Shown here: positions 1-6,319 of the stretch, piece after piece | How positions within the stretch are numbered: the first letter of the stretch is position 1 | Layout: each line of letters opens with the position of its first letter | NCBI GenBank assembly: GCA_007376745.1 | Contig: VMGU01000049.1 | Location: 1-6,569, forward strand | Length of the DNA: 6,569 bases | Source: Parcubacteria group bacterium Athens0714_26 | Lineage (GTDB): Bacteria; Patescibacteriota; Minisyncoccia; UBA6257; 02-FULL-45-10c | Direction: 5' to 3' | Notes under the pieces: generated by a model | Told to the model about the DNA's origin: nothing | Seen by the model: the letters and a program-made list of their open reading frames with translations, nothing else | Database searches by the model: none | Translations under genes and position numbers: made by a program

Positions 1-1
1 T

Positions 2-889
2 TCATCAAGAAATAACAATAATGGATTGCTTATTAATGGACCGGTGAAGACAGGTGCCCCTAATTGTAAAGCGGGAGGGTGTTTAAGTTTTAATTCAAGT
101 AGTGGCAACTTCGTTGATTTAGGCACAAATCCCATTTTGGACCAAAATAATTTTTCTTTTGCCGGATGGATAAAGCCGGCCTCGGTTAATGAAGGCACAA
201 TTTTCGGCGGTTTTAATACCAATTTTTATAAAAACTTAGTGGCTTTGTCTTCCGGTAAAGTAAAATTAGACCAGAATCCGCCGGGAGGAGGAGAGCTGTA
301 CTCAAATACTGTTTTATCTGCCGGTAATTGGTATCACATAGTTGTTGTTCAGGATTCATTAGGAAGAGCAATCTATATTAACGGCGTAATGGATAGTGGC
401 GACAGTAATGTTGAAAATTATACCGATGGAGCGATTATGAAGTGGGCTATAGGCAAAAGAGAGTATCATGGTTCTAATTATGAATATTATAACGGGCTTC
501 TTGATGACTTAAGGCTTTACAACAGGGCTCTTACTGGTAGCGAGGTGGCGGATTTATACAGCAGCTCCGTTTATACGCGTTATTTTTATGTTGACAATGT
601 TTCAAGAGATTCAAGCCAGAACATTGAATCGGTTTATAACATTAACGATGACGACCCTTCAACGCAAAAAGTAATTGTTAGAACGGAATGGCTGACCGGT
701 AATACCACTAATAATGTAGAAATTACGGCATACTTAACCCGTTGGGCTAATAATTTTGCCAGCCAGACCGATTGGTCCGGCGGCGACGGAGTAAGCGGTC
801 CGGTTACGGATTTTGGCAGTTTCTTTGCTAGTTCTAGCAATATTGATTTTAGCATTGCCACTGGTTCAATTAGAATTATTGGTTTATAA
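2..889 (+). CDS. LamG-domain surface protein with prepilin-like tail (5' partial)
   Basis: The frame is open to the left edge without a stop, so the true start lies outside the window; the TTG at 26 is not a credible start because the LamG fold already begins before it (NNNGLLINGP). Visible residues about 8-187 read as a LamG / concanavalin A-like domain: LSFN...FVDLG near the start, FSFAGWIKP, GNWYHIVVV, IYINGV, and the closing strand LLDDLRLYNRALTGSEVADLY. The tail, about 190-295, contains RYFYVDNVSRD, DPSTQKVIV, an EW strand, AYLTRW and QTDWSGG, an arrangement I associate with CPR pseudopilin-like proteins. LamG domains usually bind carbohydrate or protein ligands outside the cell. The missing N-terminus probably carries a prepilin-type leader; this is inference. 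The stop lies one base before the next gene's ATG, which suggests translational coupling. Exact role and ligand are unknown. Confidence 0.85.
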   Translation, partial: SSRNNNNGLLINGPVKTGAPNCKAGGCLSFNSSSGNFVDLGTNPILDQNNFSFAGWIKPASVNEGTIFGGFNTNFYKNLVALSSGKVKLDQNPPGGGELYSNTVLSAGNWYHIVVVQDSLGRAIYINGVMDSGDSNVENYTDGAIMKWAIGKREYHGSNYEYYNGLLDDLRLYNRALTGSEVADLYSSSVYTRYFYVDNVSRDSSQNIESVYNINDDDPSTQKVIVRTEWLTGNTTNNVEITAYLTRWANNFASQTDWSGGDGVSGPVTDFGSFFASSSNIDFSIATGSIRIIGL

Positions 890-890
890 A

Positions 891-1775
891 ATGATAAAAA
901 AAATAAAAAAATTAAAATTCATTCTTGGGACGGTTTTTGTTATTCTGGCGCTTTCTTCGGCAATTTTCAGCTTAGTTTTTGCGGCCACTACGATTAGTTC
1001 GGCATACAGGTGGGCGTGGAATGACGCGATGGGATGGATAGATTTTTATTCTTCGGGCAATGTTTCCGTTACCACTAACGAGCTAACGGGTTACGCATCT
1101 TCGCAGGTGGGAGATATCAGCCTTAATTGTAGTTCGACTCCGAATGGCGATATTTGTTCGGGTCCTGCTGGGAGCTGGAAAGTTTCAAATGACGGCATGG
1201 GCGCACTTTCTGGCTGGGCATGGAATGATAATATCGGCTGGATTAGTTTTAGCTGTTTAAATACTGGTAATTGTTCCATTTATAATTATGAAGTTACGGT
1301 TGACGGCGACGGATATTTTAATGGTTATGCTTGGAATGACGTAGTCGGCTGGATTAGTTTTAATTGCGCTAATCCGGGAACAAATGGCTGTTCTTCTCCG
1401 GGCATTGATTATAAAGTTAAGACTACGCCTTTTATCAGCAAAAAGGCTAATTTGACTTCCAGCACTTTTGACACGGGAGTAGCTCAAGGAGTATCGTTCA
1501 ATTCATTGATTTATCAAGGAACCAAGCCTGCGGGTACGGATGTTAAGTTTCAATTTGCTTCTTCGGATACTGCCAGCGGCCCATGGATTTTTAAAGGGCT
1601 GGACGGCTCGGATGCCACTTATTATGTTCCCACGGGGCCCAATGTTCCGGTTTTGCTTATTTATTCTCAAAACAACAACAAGAGATATTTTCGTTACAAG
1701 ATTTTTTTGGATTCGGACCAATCCCAAACGGTGTCCCCGATTGTAGACCAAGTAATTATAAATTGGAGTTTGTAG
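891..1775 (+). CDS. Secreted protein with WND-GWISF repeats
   Basis: This is a 294-residue protein. I chose the ATG at 891 because a classic signal peptide follows it: lysine-rich residues 3-9, a hydrophobic core at about 10-28 and a V-F-A site that predicts cleavage after A31. The frame is open further upstream but only inside the preceding gene. Mature residues 39-178 hold repeats of the form G-[WY]-A-W-N-D-x-x-G-W-I-[SD]-F at 41-52, 108-120 and 145-157, with a degenerate copy at 67-80 (GYASSQVGDISLNC). Three copies are followed by a cysteine pair (80/89, 122/128, 159/167). Residues about 180-294 form a separate beta-rich domain (LTSSTFDTG, KFQFASS, GPWIF, RYFRYKIFL, VDQVIINWS). Such proteins recur in Parcubacteria and their function is not established. 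The context suggests an exported partner or decoration of the pilus-like system. No Shine-Dalgarno is visible; the start sits one base after the previous stop. Confidence 0.88.
   Translation: MIKKIKKLKFILGTVFVILALSSAIFSLVFAATTISSAYRWAWNDAMGWIDFYSSGNVSVTTNELTGYASSQVGDISLNCSSTPNGDICSGPAGSWKVSNDGMGALSGWAWNDNIGWISFSCLNTGNCSIYNYEVTVDGDGYFNGYAWNDVVGWISFNCANPGTNGCSSPGIDYKVKTTPFISKKANLTSSTFDTGVAQGVSFNSLIYQGTKPAGTDVKFQFASSDTASGPWIFKGLDGSDATYYVPTGPNVPVLLIYSQNNNKRYFRYKIFLDSDQSQTVSPIVDQVIINWSL
1011..1367 (+). repeat. Internal WND-GWISF protein repeats
   Basis: There are three clear copies and one degenerate copy of a tryptophan-rich repeat within the secreted protein. The last two copies are 37 codons (111 nt) apart and share an exact 18-nt match (1234-1251 and 1345-1362), indicating fairly recent duplication or strong codon-level conservation. 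The first clear copy lacks the cysteines that follow the others. Confidence 0.85.
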
Positions 1776-1785
1776 TTTAAAAATT

Positions 1786-2205
1786 ATGGCTGATAAAAAT
1801 AATAAAATTGGAATCGCGGCGCTGCCGACAATTTTAATTCTCGGGAGTATTATCATTGACGTGGTCATAGTTATGACGTTGGGAATGAATTTGTTGGTTA
1901 ATTCTGGATATGGCGTTCGTTTATCCAATGAGGCGTTGGCCGCGGCCAAAGCCGGCGCTCAAGACGGTATGTTACGCGTTTCCCGAGATAAAAATTTCAA
2001 TTCCAATTACCAGTTAACAGTAGGCAGCCGCACCGTTGATGTTGTTGTTTGCAAGGATTTACCGGAATGCGGGGGAGTGGGCAAATACAAGATTTCCTCT
2101 ACGGCCACGGCTCTGACTAAAAAAAAGAAAATAGAGGTTATTTTAGTGGTTGACCCGATAACGGGAGTTGTCCAATTGCAGTCGTTAAAAGAAGTTGCCT
2201 TATAA
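1786..2205 (+). CDS. Small membrane-anchored PilX-like minor pilin protein
   Basis: This is a 139-residue protein with a short basic N-terminus (residues 1-7), one hydrophobic helix at about 8-38 and a soluble domain. The N-terminal part (GIAALPTILILGSIIIDVVI) resembles the start of PilX-like proteins in CPR genomes. It is followed by the helix NEALAAAKAGAQDGMLRVSRD, where the small residues and 'AGAQDG' recall the 'AEAGAEDAL' helix of minor pilins. An aspartate (D25) sits inside the membrane helix, where pilins often carry a buried acidic residue. No canonical G-[FM]-x5-E prepilin cleavage site is seen, so processing is uncertain. The C-terminal half is beta-rich, with a cysteine pair at C89 and C95. 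It starts 10 nt after the preceding gene and ends 24 nt before the PilM-like gene, so co-transcription is likely. A role as a minor pilus component or anchor is inferred from context and weak resemblance. Confidence 0.75.
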   Translation: MADKNNKIGIAALPTILILGSIIIDVVIVMTLGMNLLVNSGYGVRLSNEALAAAKAGAQDGMLRVSRDKNFNSNYQLTVGSRTVDVVVCKDLPECGGVGKYKISSTATALTKKKKIEVILVVDPITGVVQLQSLKEVAL

Positions 2206-2222
2206 TTTTTTACCATTTAAAT

Positions 2223-2228
2223 AAGGAG
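2223..2228 (+). promoter_or_regulatory. Shine-Dalgarno AAGGAG before the PilM-like gene
   Basis: AAGGAG is the only strong Shine-Dalgarno I see ahead of any gene here. It lies one base from the annotated ATG at 2230, which is unusually close. In the same frame, ATT at 2236 would be 7 nt away and TTG at 2242 would be 13 nt away. Either the start is slightly downstream or the motif is coincidental. Confidence 0.4.
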
Positions 2229-2229
2229 A

Positions 2230-3699
2230 ATGAATATTAAATTGAATAAATCGGTAAACTTTAACAGATTATTGAGGCTGGTTAATCCGCAGCCGTTTAT
2301 TGGCGGGCTGGACATCGGAGAGATGTCAATCAGGTATGTTGATTTAAACAGGCCGGAAATCAGGAAAACGGGAATTATTTTGGAGCCGGGGATTATTGAA
2401 GAGGGCAGATTAAAAGATAAAGAAAAATTTTTAAAAGCATTACTCCAGCTTAAAAAATTACTGGGCAATCCCAAAGAAAAAATTTATGTGATAGCTTCTT
2501 TGCCGTCCCATAATATTTATACGCAATCATTTGATCTGCCCCAAGTTGGCGACAAGCTTTTACCGGAAGCCGCGGCGTTAAATCTTCAGCTTATTTCTCC
2601 GGTGGATATAAAATTGGCTTATTCCGATTGGGAAAATATCGGTGATCCCGGTAAAAAAGACGAAAAAATAGAATTACTCGGAGCCTTCATTGAAAAATCC
2701 GTAATAGATGATTTTATTCCCGTTTTGGGGGAGGCGGGGTTCAGGGTGGTGGCGTTTGAATTCGCGGCATTGGCTATGGCTAGGTTTTTGTCGCAGACCG
2801 CGGCGGGGATTGATTTTACCAAGCCGCAGGTGGTTTTGTTTGTTTCAAGCGAAGGATTAAACTTTTCAATACTAAGAGGCGGCAGGCTCAATTTTAATTA
2901 TTTTGTGGCTTGGAGTTCGGTCAAGCAGCGGCAGATTTTACTTGAAGTTTTTAATAATATTTTAATCCAGGAAATGAGAAGAGTTTTAACATATTATTCC
3001 GGCCATTGGGACGGCCAGATTAATGATATGATTTTAATCACCCAAGGTATGTTTGAGGAAATTAAAAAAGTCATAAAAGACAGTTTTCCGTTTATAAATA
3101 TCCAGCCGCCAAGTTTGGCTGACAGGTTTGGTAATTTAAATCCTTCGTGGTACGTGGCTTCCGGCAGTGCTTTACGCGGTATGATACCCAGGTCAAAAGA
3201 TACGCTTATCAGTTTAACGAAAATAGGAACCGAGCAGGGTTTTTTTGAAGATCAGATTTTATTTTTCAGTAAAATCTGGAGAAACCTGATTTTAACGGTT
3301 TTAGTTTTTCTGATAACCGCTTTCCTATTCGGTGATAAATTGCTGTTGATGATTTATAATAATTTGGATAAGCAGATTGCTTCCATTAGTGGACGCGAGG
3401 ATGGCAAAGAAATTTCCGCCTTGCAGCAGCAAGTCCAGGAATTTAACAGTTTGGTGGACAAGGCATTAATCGCTAAATTAAATAAGAGTGTTTTATCGCC
3501 CTTTGTTGATAAAAGAGTCGCCATTAATATTAATGGCATATCGCTTATAGTTGCTTCGGCGGCAAGCGAATCCGCGGCGATTGAATTTAAAAACAAAATA
3601 TCGGAACAGCCGGGAGTTAAAAATGTTTTGCTTCCTTTATCAAATATAACTTTAAATCCCAGCGGGGGAGTTAATTTTTCATTATCTTTTAATTTGTAA
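2230..3699 (+). CDS. pilM: PilM-like actin-fold ATPase fused to a PilN-like segment
   Basis: This is a 489-residue protein. Residues about 23-325 look like PilM, the cytoplasmic actin-fold ATPase of type IV pilus assembly. GGLDIGEMSIRYVDL (25-39) matches the phosphate-1 loop, EKFLKALLQL and VIASLPSHNIYTQSFDLP match the following strands, AFEFAALAMAR lies before the second half, and VASGSALRGMIP closes the fold near 314-320. PilM alone normally ends around 350 residues. Here the protein continues into a hydrophobic segment (about 352-375), a helix with coiled-coil character (394-415: ISALQQQVQEFNSLV) and a small domain (428-489: NGISLIVASAAS, KNVLLPLSN, VNFSLSFNL) that resembles the periplasmic part of PilN. 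In classical systems PilM binds the short cytoplasmic tail of a separate PilN, so a fusion would tether the ATPase to the inner membrane. The stop overlaps the convergent pth gene by 18 nt. Confidence 0.85.
   Translation: MNIKLNKSVNFNRLLRLVNPQPFIGGLDIGEMSIRYVDLNRPEIRKTGIILEPGIIEEGRLKDKEKFLKALLQLKKLLGNPKEKIYVIASLPSHNIYTQSFDLPQVGDKLLPEAAALNLQLISPVDIKLAYSDWENIGDPGKKDEKIELLGAFIEKSVIDDFIPVLGEAGFRVVAFEFAALAMARFLSQTAAGIDFTKPQVVLFVSSEGLNFSILRGGRLNFNYFVAWSSVKQRQILLEVFNNILIQEMRRVLTYYSGHWDGQINDMILITQGMFEEIKKVIKDSFPFINIQPPSLADRFGNLNPSWYVASGSALRGMIPRSKDTLISLTKIGTEQGFFEDQILFFSKIWRNLILTVLVFLITAFLFGDKLLLMIYNNLDKQIASISGREDGKEISALQQQVQEFNSLVDKALIAKLNKSVLSPFVDKRVAININGISLIVASAASESAAIEFKNKISEQPGVKNVLLPLSNITLNPSGGVNFSLSFNL
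3520..3537. repeat. 18-bp perfect palindrome inside the PilM-like gene
   Basis: GCCATTAATATTAATGGC equals its own reverse complement over all 18 bases; the flanking bases (C and A) do not extend it. It occupies exactly six codons (A431-G436, AINING) at the start of the PilN-like domain. It could be a protein-binding site or chance. Confidence 0.6.
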
Positions 3700-4317
3700 A
3701 TCTTTTATTTTCTTAGCGGCATCGCCAAAAATCATTTGAAAGGTTTTTTGACGCGCCGCCGTAATATTTTTTAGGACGAATTCTCCCGCTTTCAAGCGCG
3801 GATTCACGCGGATTTTTCGGTTTATCGCGGACTCTCGCGGAATTTTGTCTGCATTAGTCTGTGTTGGGTCAGTGGTGGTCTGCGGCGGGCGGATGCCTAT
3901 TCTTAGCCGCCAGAAATTTTCAGTTTTAAGCATTTTAACGATGTTTTCTATGCCGTGATGCCCGGCCGCTCCGCGGTCAAAAGAAAATTTATAGTTGCCG
4001 ATATAAATATCCGAATCGTCATGTATAATCAATATGTCTTTTGGTTTAAGGCGGAAATATTTAATTGCTTCTTGCGCCGCTTTCCCCGAGTTATTCATAA
4101 AACCTAAAAGCTTGGCAAATATTATTTTATCGGTTTTGACGAATTCAAAATTCTTTAAAGAGGGTTTAATCCAATTTGCTTTTAAAAGAGGGTTTTGTGG
4201 GTCAAAAATGCCATAATTGGCGATAAAATAATCAATGGCCCAAAAACCGACATTGTGGTAAGTGTTTGTATATTTATCCCCGGGATTTCCCAGGCCTATT
4301 ATTAGCTTGAAATTCAT
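3682..4317 (-). CDS. pth: Peptidyl-tRNA hydrolase with in-frame insertion
   Basis: This is a 211-residue Pth, the cytoplasmic enzyme that cleaves peptidyl-tRNA released from stalled ribosomes and recycles tRNA; it is normally essential. Family motifs are clear: LIIGLGNPG with N11, the catalytic H21 in TYHNVG, FMNNSG (73-78), IIHDDSD with D100 (E. coli D93), and RLRIGI (137-142). The motif usually written GGHNG reads AGHHG (118-122), so the substrate-binding Asn (E. coli N114) is His here. G72 stands where the family usually has Thr before the MN pair. Residues about 145-174 are an extra segment absent from E. coli Pth (194 residues), encoded by a 10-bp periodic DNA stretch. The ATG at 4317 is supported by the fixed distance to the GLGNPG motif. 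The gene is convergent with and overlaps the PilM-like gene, and is divergent from lepB. I see no Shine-Dalgarno. Confidence 0.95.
   Translation of the reverse strand: MNFKLIIGLGNPGDKYTNTYHNVGFWAIDYFIANYGIFDPQNPLLKANWIKPSLKNFEFVKTDKIIFAKLLGFMNNSGKAAQEAIKYFRLKPKDILIIHDDSDIYIGNYKFSFDRGAAGHHGIENIVKMLKTENFWRLRIGIRPPQTTTDPTQTNADKIPRESAINRKIRVNPRLKAGEFVLKNITAARQKTFQMIFGDAAKKIKDLQIKR
3797..3883. repeat. ~10-bp periodic repeat inserted in frame in pth
   Basis: On the plus strand, CGCGGA begins at 3797, 3807, 3826 and 3836, with a degenerate CGG-containing unit at 3817. GTCTGC, or a one-base variant of it, begins at 3847, 3857, 3868 and 3878. Nine units therefore run with a spacing of 9-11 bp. The segment is 87 nt (29 codons), with 46 G or C bases, richer than its surroundings. 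It encodes Pth residues about 145-174 (TTDPTQTNAD, IPRESAINRK, IRVNPR) without a stop. It resembles dispersed repeats of the 'aatCCGCGtgaatCCGCG' kind that I recall from environmental genomes; no second copy is in this window. Confidence 0.7.
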
Positions 4318-4335
4318 AGATAAATTTTGTATAAT
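4307..4335 (+). promoter_or_regulatory. Sigma70-type promoter for lepB-hisS
   Basis: TTGAAA (4307-4312) and a perfect TATAAT (4330-4335) are separated by exactly 17 bp. The -35 box lies inside the first codons of the divergent pth gene. Transcription would start near 4342, leaving a leader of about 60 nt before lepB at 4402. No other plus-strand gene lies between. Confidence 0.7.
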
Positions 4336-4343
4336 ATAGTTTA

Positions 4344-4373
4344 ATTGTAGTAAATTAACAGGCGTATAGCCAA
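4344..4373 (-). promoter_or_regulatory. Possible promoter for pth
   Basis: Read on the minus strand, TTGGCT (4373-4368) and TACAAT (4349-4344) are 18 bp apart and would start transcription near 4337, about 20 nt before the pth ATG. The boxes are imperfect and the region is AT-rich, so this is tentative. It would overlap the transcribed leader of lepB. Confidence 0.35.
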
Positions 4374-4401
4374 TAGATGATATATTTATTGTATTAGTAT
4401 T

Positions 4402-4953
4402 ATGAAATTATTTTTATTAGCGGCTTGGGAAATATTTGAAGTGGTTTTAATCGGCGTAGTCACCGTGTTTTTTGTGAGAAATTTTTTGGCGCAGCCGTTT
4501 CTGGTAAGCGGAGCAAGTATGGAGCCTAATTTTTCAAGCGGCAATTATCTTTTGATTGATGAATATCGTTTCCGCGAGCCGGAAAGAGGTGAGGTTGCGG
4601 TTTTCAGATATCCTGAAAATCCTTCAGTTTATTATATAAAAAGAATGGTTGGTTTACCCTTGGAACGAGTTGTTATTAAGGGTGGCGAGGTAAAAATATA
4701 TAACGATAAAAATCCACAGGGTTTTGTGTTGAACGAGAGTTATTTATCGGTTAATTTAAAAACAGCCGGGGATTTAGACGTGATTATTCCTAAAGACGAG
4801 TATTTTGTGTTGGGGGATAACCGTAATTACAGTTATGATTCCAGGAGCTGGGGTTTTGTCCCGAAAAAAGATATAGTTGGCATAGTCAGGTTGAGGTTAT
4901 TACCAATTAACGAAGCAAAAGTTTTTACGTCTTTTGGTCTGGTTGGCCAATAA
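4402..4953 (+). CDS. lepB: Signal peptidase I
   Basis: This 183-residue inner-membrane serine protease removes signal peptides from exported proteins. It has one N-terminal membrane helix (about 10-30). The Ser/Lys dyad is visible: S39 in SGASMEP and K80 in YYIKRMVGLP. The conserved box GDNRNYSYDSRSWGFV (138-153) contains the GDNR and S-x-DSR signature. PERGEVAVFRYP (60-71) is the usual strand before the lysine. The length and single helix match the compact Gram-positive-like type rather than the longer two-helix E. coli enzyme. The start is the first ATG after the promoter at 4307-4335, and no Shine-Dalgarno is visible. It ends 4 nt before hisS, so the two are very likely co-transcribed. It would be a candidate enzyme for processing the secreted WND-repeat protein encoded at 891-1775. 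Confidence 0.96.
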   Translation: MKLFLLAAWEIFEVVLIGVVTVFFVRNFLAQPFLVSGASMEPNFSSGNYLLIDEYRFREPERGEVAVFRYPENPSVYYIKRMVGLPLERVVIKGGEVKIYNDKNPQGFVLNESYLSVNLKTAGDLDVIIPKDEYFVLGDNRNYSYDSRSWGFVPKKDIVGIVRLRLLPINEAKVFTSFGLVGQ

Positions 4954-4957
4954 TTTT

Positions 4958-6295
4958 ATGTCAAAATCAAAAAAATCACCGGCGTTCCAGTCACCTAAAG
5001 GAATGCATGACGTCTTACCGCAAAATCAATTGTGGTGGGATAAAGTGAGAAAGGAAACGAAAGATACGGCGGAGTCTTACAATTTTTTGCGGATTGACAC
5101 TCCGATTGTGGAGAGTGCCGCGCTTTTTCAGCGTTCCATCGGCGAGGCGACGGACGTGGTGGAAAAACAGATGTTTGTTTTTGATACTAAGGGAGGAGAT
5201 AAGCTAACTTTGCGACCGGAGGGAACGGCTGCCATTGTACGCGCCTATATCCAGCATGGTTTGTCGCACCTTGGTCAGCCTTTAAAGCTTTATTATGACG
5301 GGCCGATGTTTAGGTATGAACAGCCGCAAGCCGGACGCTTCAGACAGTTCAATCAAGTCGGTTTTGAGATTATAGGAGGAGAAGATGACCCTATTTATGA
5401 CGTGCAGGTTATTTTGCCTTTATTCCGTTTACTGGAAAGTTTAAAAATAAAAAAATTAACCTTACATCTTAACACGATAGGCTGTAAAGTTTGCCGCCCG
5501 AATTACCGCAAGAAATTGCAAAATTATTATAAAAGCAAGCAAAAAGAAATTTGCAAAGACTGCCAGAAGCGCTTCGCGATAAATCCTTTGAGGCTTTTGG
5601 ACTGCACTAATCCGATTTGCGTGGAAATAAAAAAAGGCGCGCCGGGGATATTGGACGACCTTTGCAGTTATTGCCAGAGGCATTTTAAGAATTTTTTGGA
5701 ATATATTGAGGAGTTGGCGCTCCCATACGAATTAGACCCGCATTTAGTGCGCGGCTTGGATTATTATAGCCGCACGGTTTTTGAGATTTTTACGGAAGCC
5801 GATTCGTTAGCCGACCCTGTATCCGATAAAAAACAAGAAAATAATAAAGACAACCGGGCTTTTAATTTTGCGTTGGCAAGCGGCGGAAGATATGATTATC
5901 TTTTTGAAATGATGGGCGGCAGGGTGACGCCCGCAGTGGGAGGGGCTTTAGGCGTGGAAAGAGTTATAGAAGTTATGAAAGGATTAAAAGTTAATTTATT
6001 ACCCAGAGCCAAAGCGAAAGTATTTTTGATTAATATAGGTGACTTGGCTAAAAAGAAAAGCTTGCTACTTCTGGAGGAGTTTCTTAAAGCTGGCATAAGA
6101 GTTACAGAGTCTCTCGGTAAGAATTCTTTAAGTGCCCAGCTCAGGGCGGCGGATAAAGAGGGGGTGCTACTCGCGTTAATTTTGGGGCAGAAAGAAGCTT
6201 TTAAGGAATCAATTATTGTCAGGGATATGAAATCTGGCGCTCAGGAGATAGTTCCGCTTAAAAAAGTGGTTGCGGAGATTAAAAAGAGAATATAA
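4958..6295 (+). CDS. hisS: Histidyl-tRNA synthetase
   Basis: This 445-residue class II synthetase charges tRNA-His with histidine. I chose the ATG at 4958; the upstream TTG at 4936 lies inside lepB. Motifs in order are KGMHDVLP (14-21), TLRPEGT (84-90), motif 2 with FRYEQPQAGRFRQFNQVGFE (118-137), the histidine motif RGLDYYSRTVFEI (265-277), SGGRYDYL (308-315), motif 3 around GGALGVERV (328-336), and an anticodon-binding domain (about 350-445). The insertion between motif 2 and the histidine motif carries eight cysteines in pairs (176/179, 199/202, 216/221, 236/239), typical of a HisRS type found in many bacteria but not E. coli, and possibly metal-binding. A hydrophilic stretch at about 280-300 (DPVSDKKQENNKDN) lengthens the loop after the histidine motif. 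It is followed 24 nt later by the HIT gene. Confidence 0.97.
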   Translation: MSKSKKSPAFQSPKGMHDVLPQNQLWWDKVRKETKDTAESYNFLRIDTPIVESAALFQRSIGEATDVVEKQMFVFDTKGGDKLTLRPEGTAAIVRAYIQHGLSHLGQPLKLYYDGPMFRYEQPQAGRFRQFNQVGFEIIGGEDDPIYDVQVILPLFRLLESLKIKKLTLHLNTIGCKVCRPNYRKKLQNYYKSKQKEICKDCQKRFAINPLRLLDCTNPICVEIKKGAPGILDDLCSYCQRHFKNFLEYIEELALPYELDPHLVRGLDYYSRTVFEIFTEADSLADPVSDKKQENNKDNRAFNFALASGGRYDYLFEMMGGRVTPAVGGALGVERVIEVMKGLKVNLLPRAKAKVFLINIGDLAKKKSLLLLEEFLKAGIRVTESLGKNSLSAQLRAADKEGVLLALILGQKEAFKESIIVRDMKSGAQEIVPLKKVVAEIKKRI

Positions 6296-6319
6296 ATTAA
6301 TCTTAATTTCGTAAAAAAT

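Noticed and set aside
813..890. Upstream extension of the WND-repeat gene start
   Set aside because: It overlaps the LamG gene and would place 26 residues before a clear signal peptide that begins at the ATG at 891.
1503..1949. 148-codon minus-strand open frame
   Set aside because: It lies opposite two well-supported plus-strand genes, has no recognisable motif and low-quality composition; it is a shadow frame.
2201..2206. TATAAT just before the PilM-like gene as a possible promoter
   Set aside because: It overlaps the upstream stop codon and has only a poor -35 candidate (TTGCAG, 19 bp away). In AT-rich DNA this is likely chance, and the gene order favours read-through transcription.
3788..3803. 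CCGCTT-TC-AAGCGCGG near-palindrome at the edge of the pth repeat, as a terminator or recombination site
   Set aside because: The stem is short, the loop is only 2 nt and one side has a bulge; no T-tract follows and it is coding. It may mark the edge of the repeat, but alone it is not convincing.
4361..4371. GGC-GTATA-GCC small hairpin between pth and lepB
   Set aside because: A stem of only three base pairs with no T-tract; too weak for a terminator or riboswitch.
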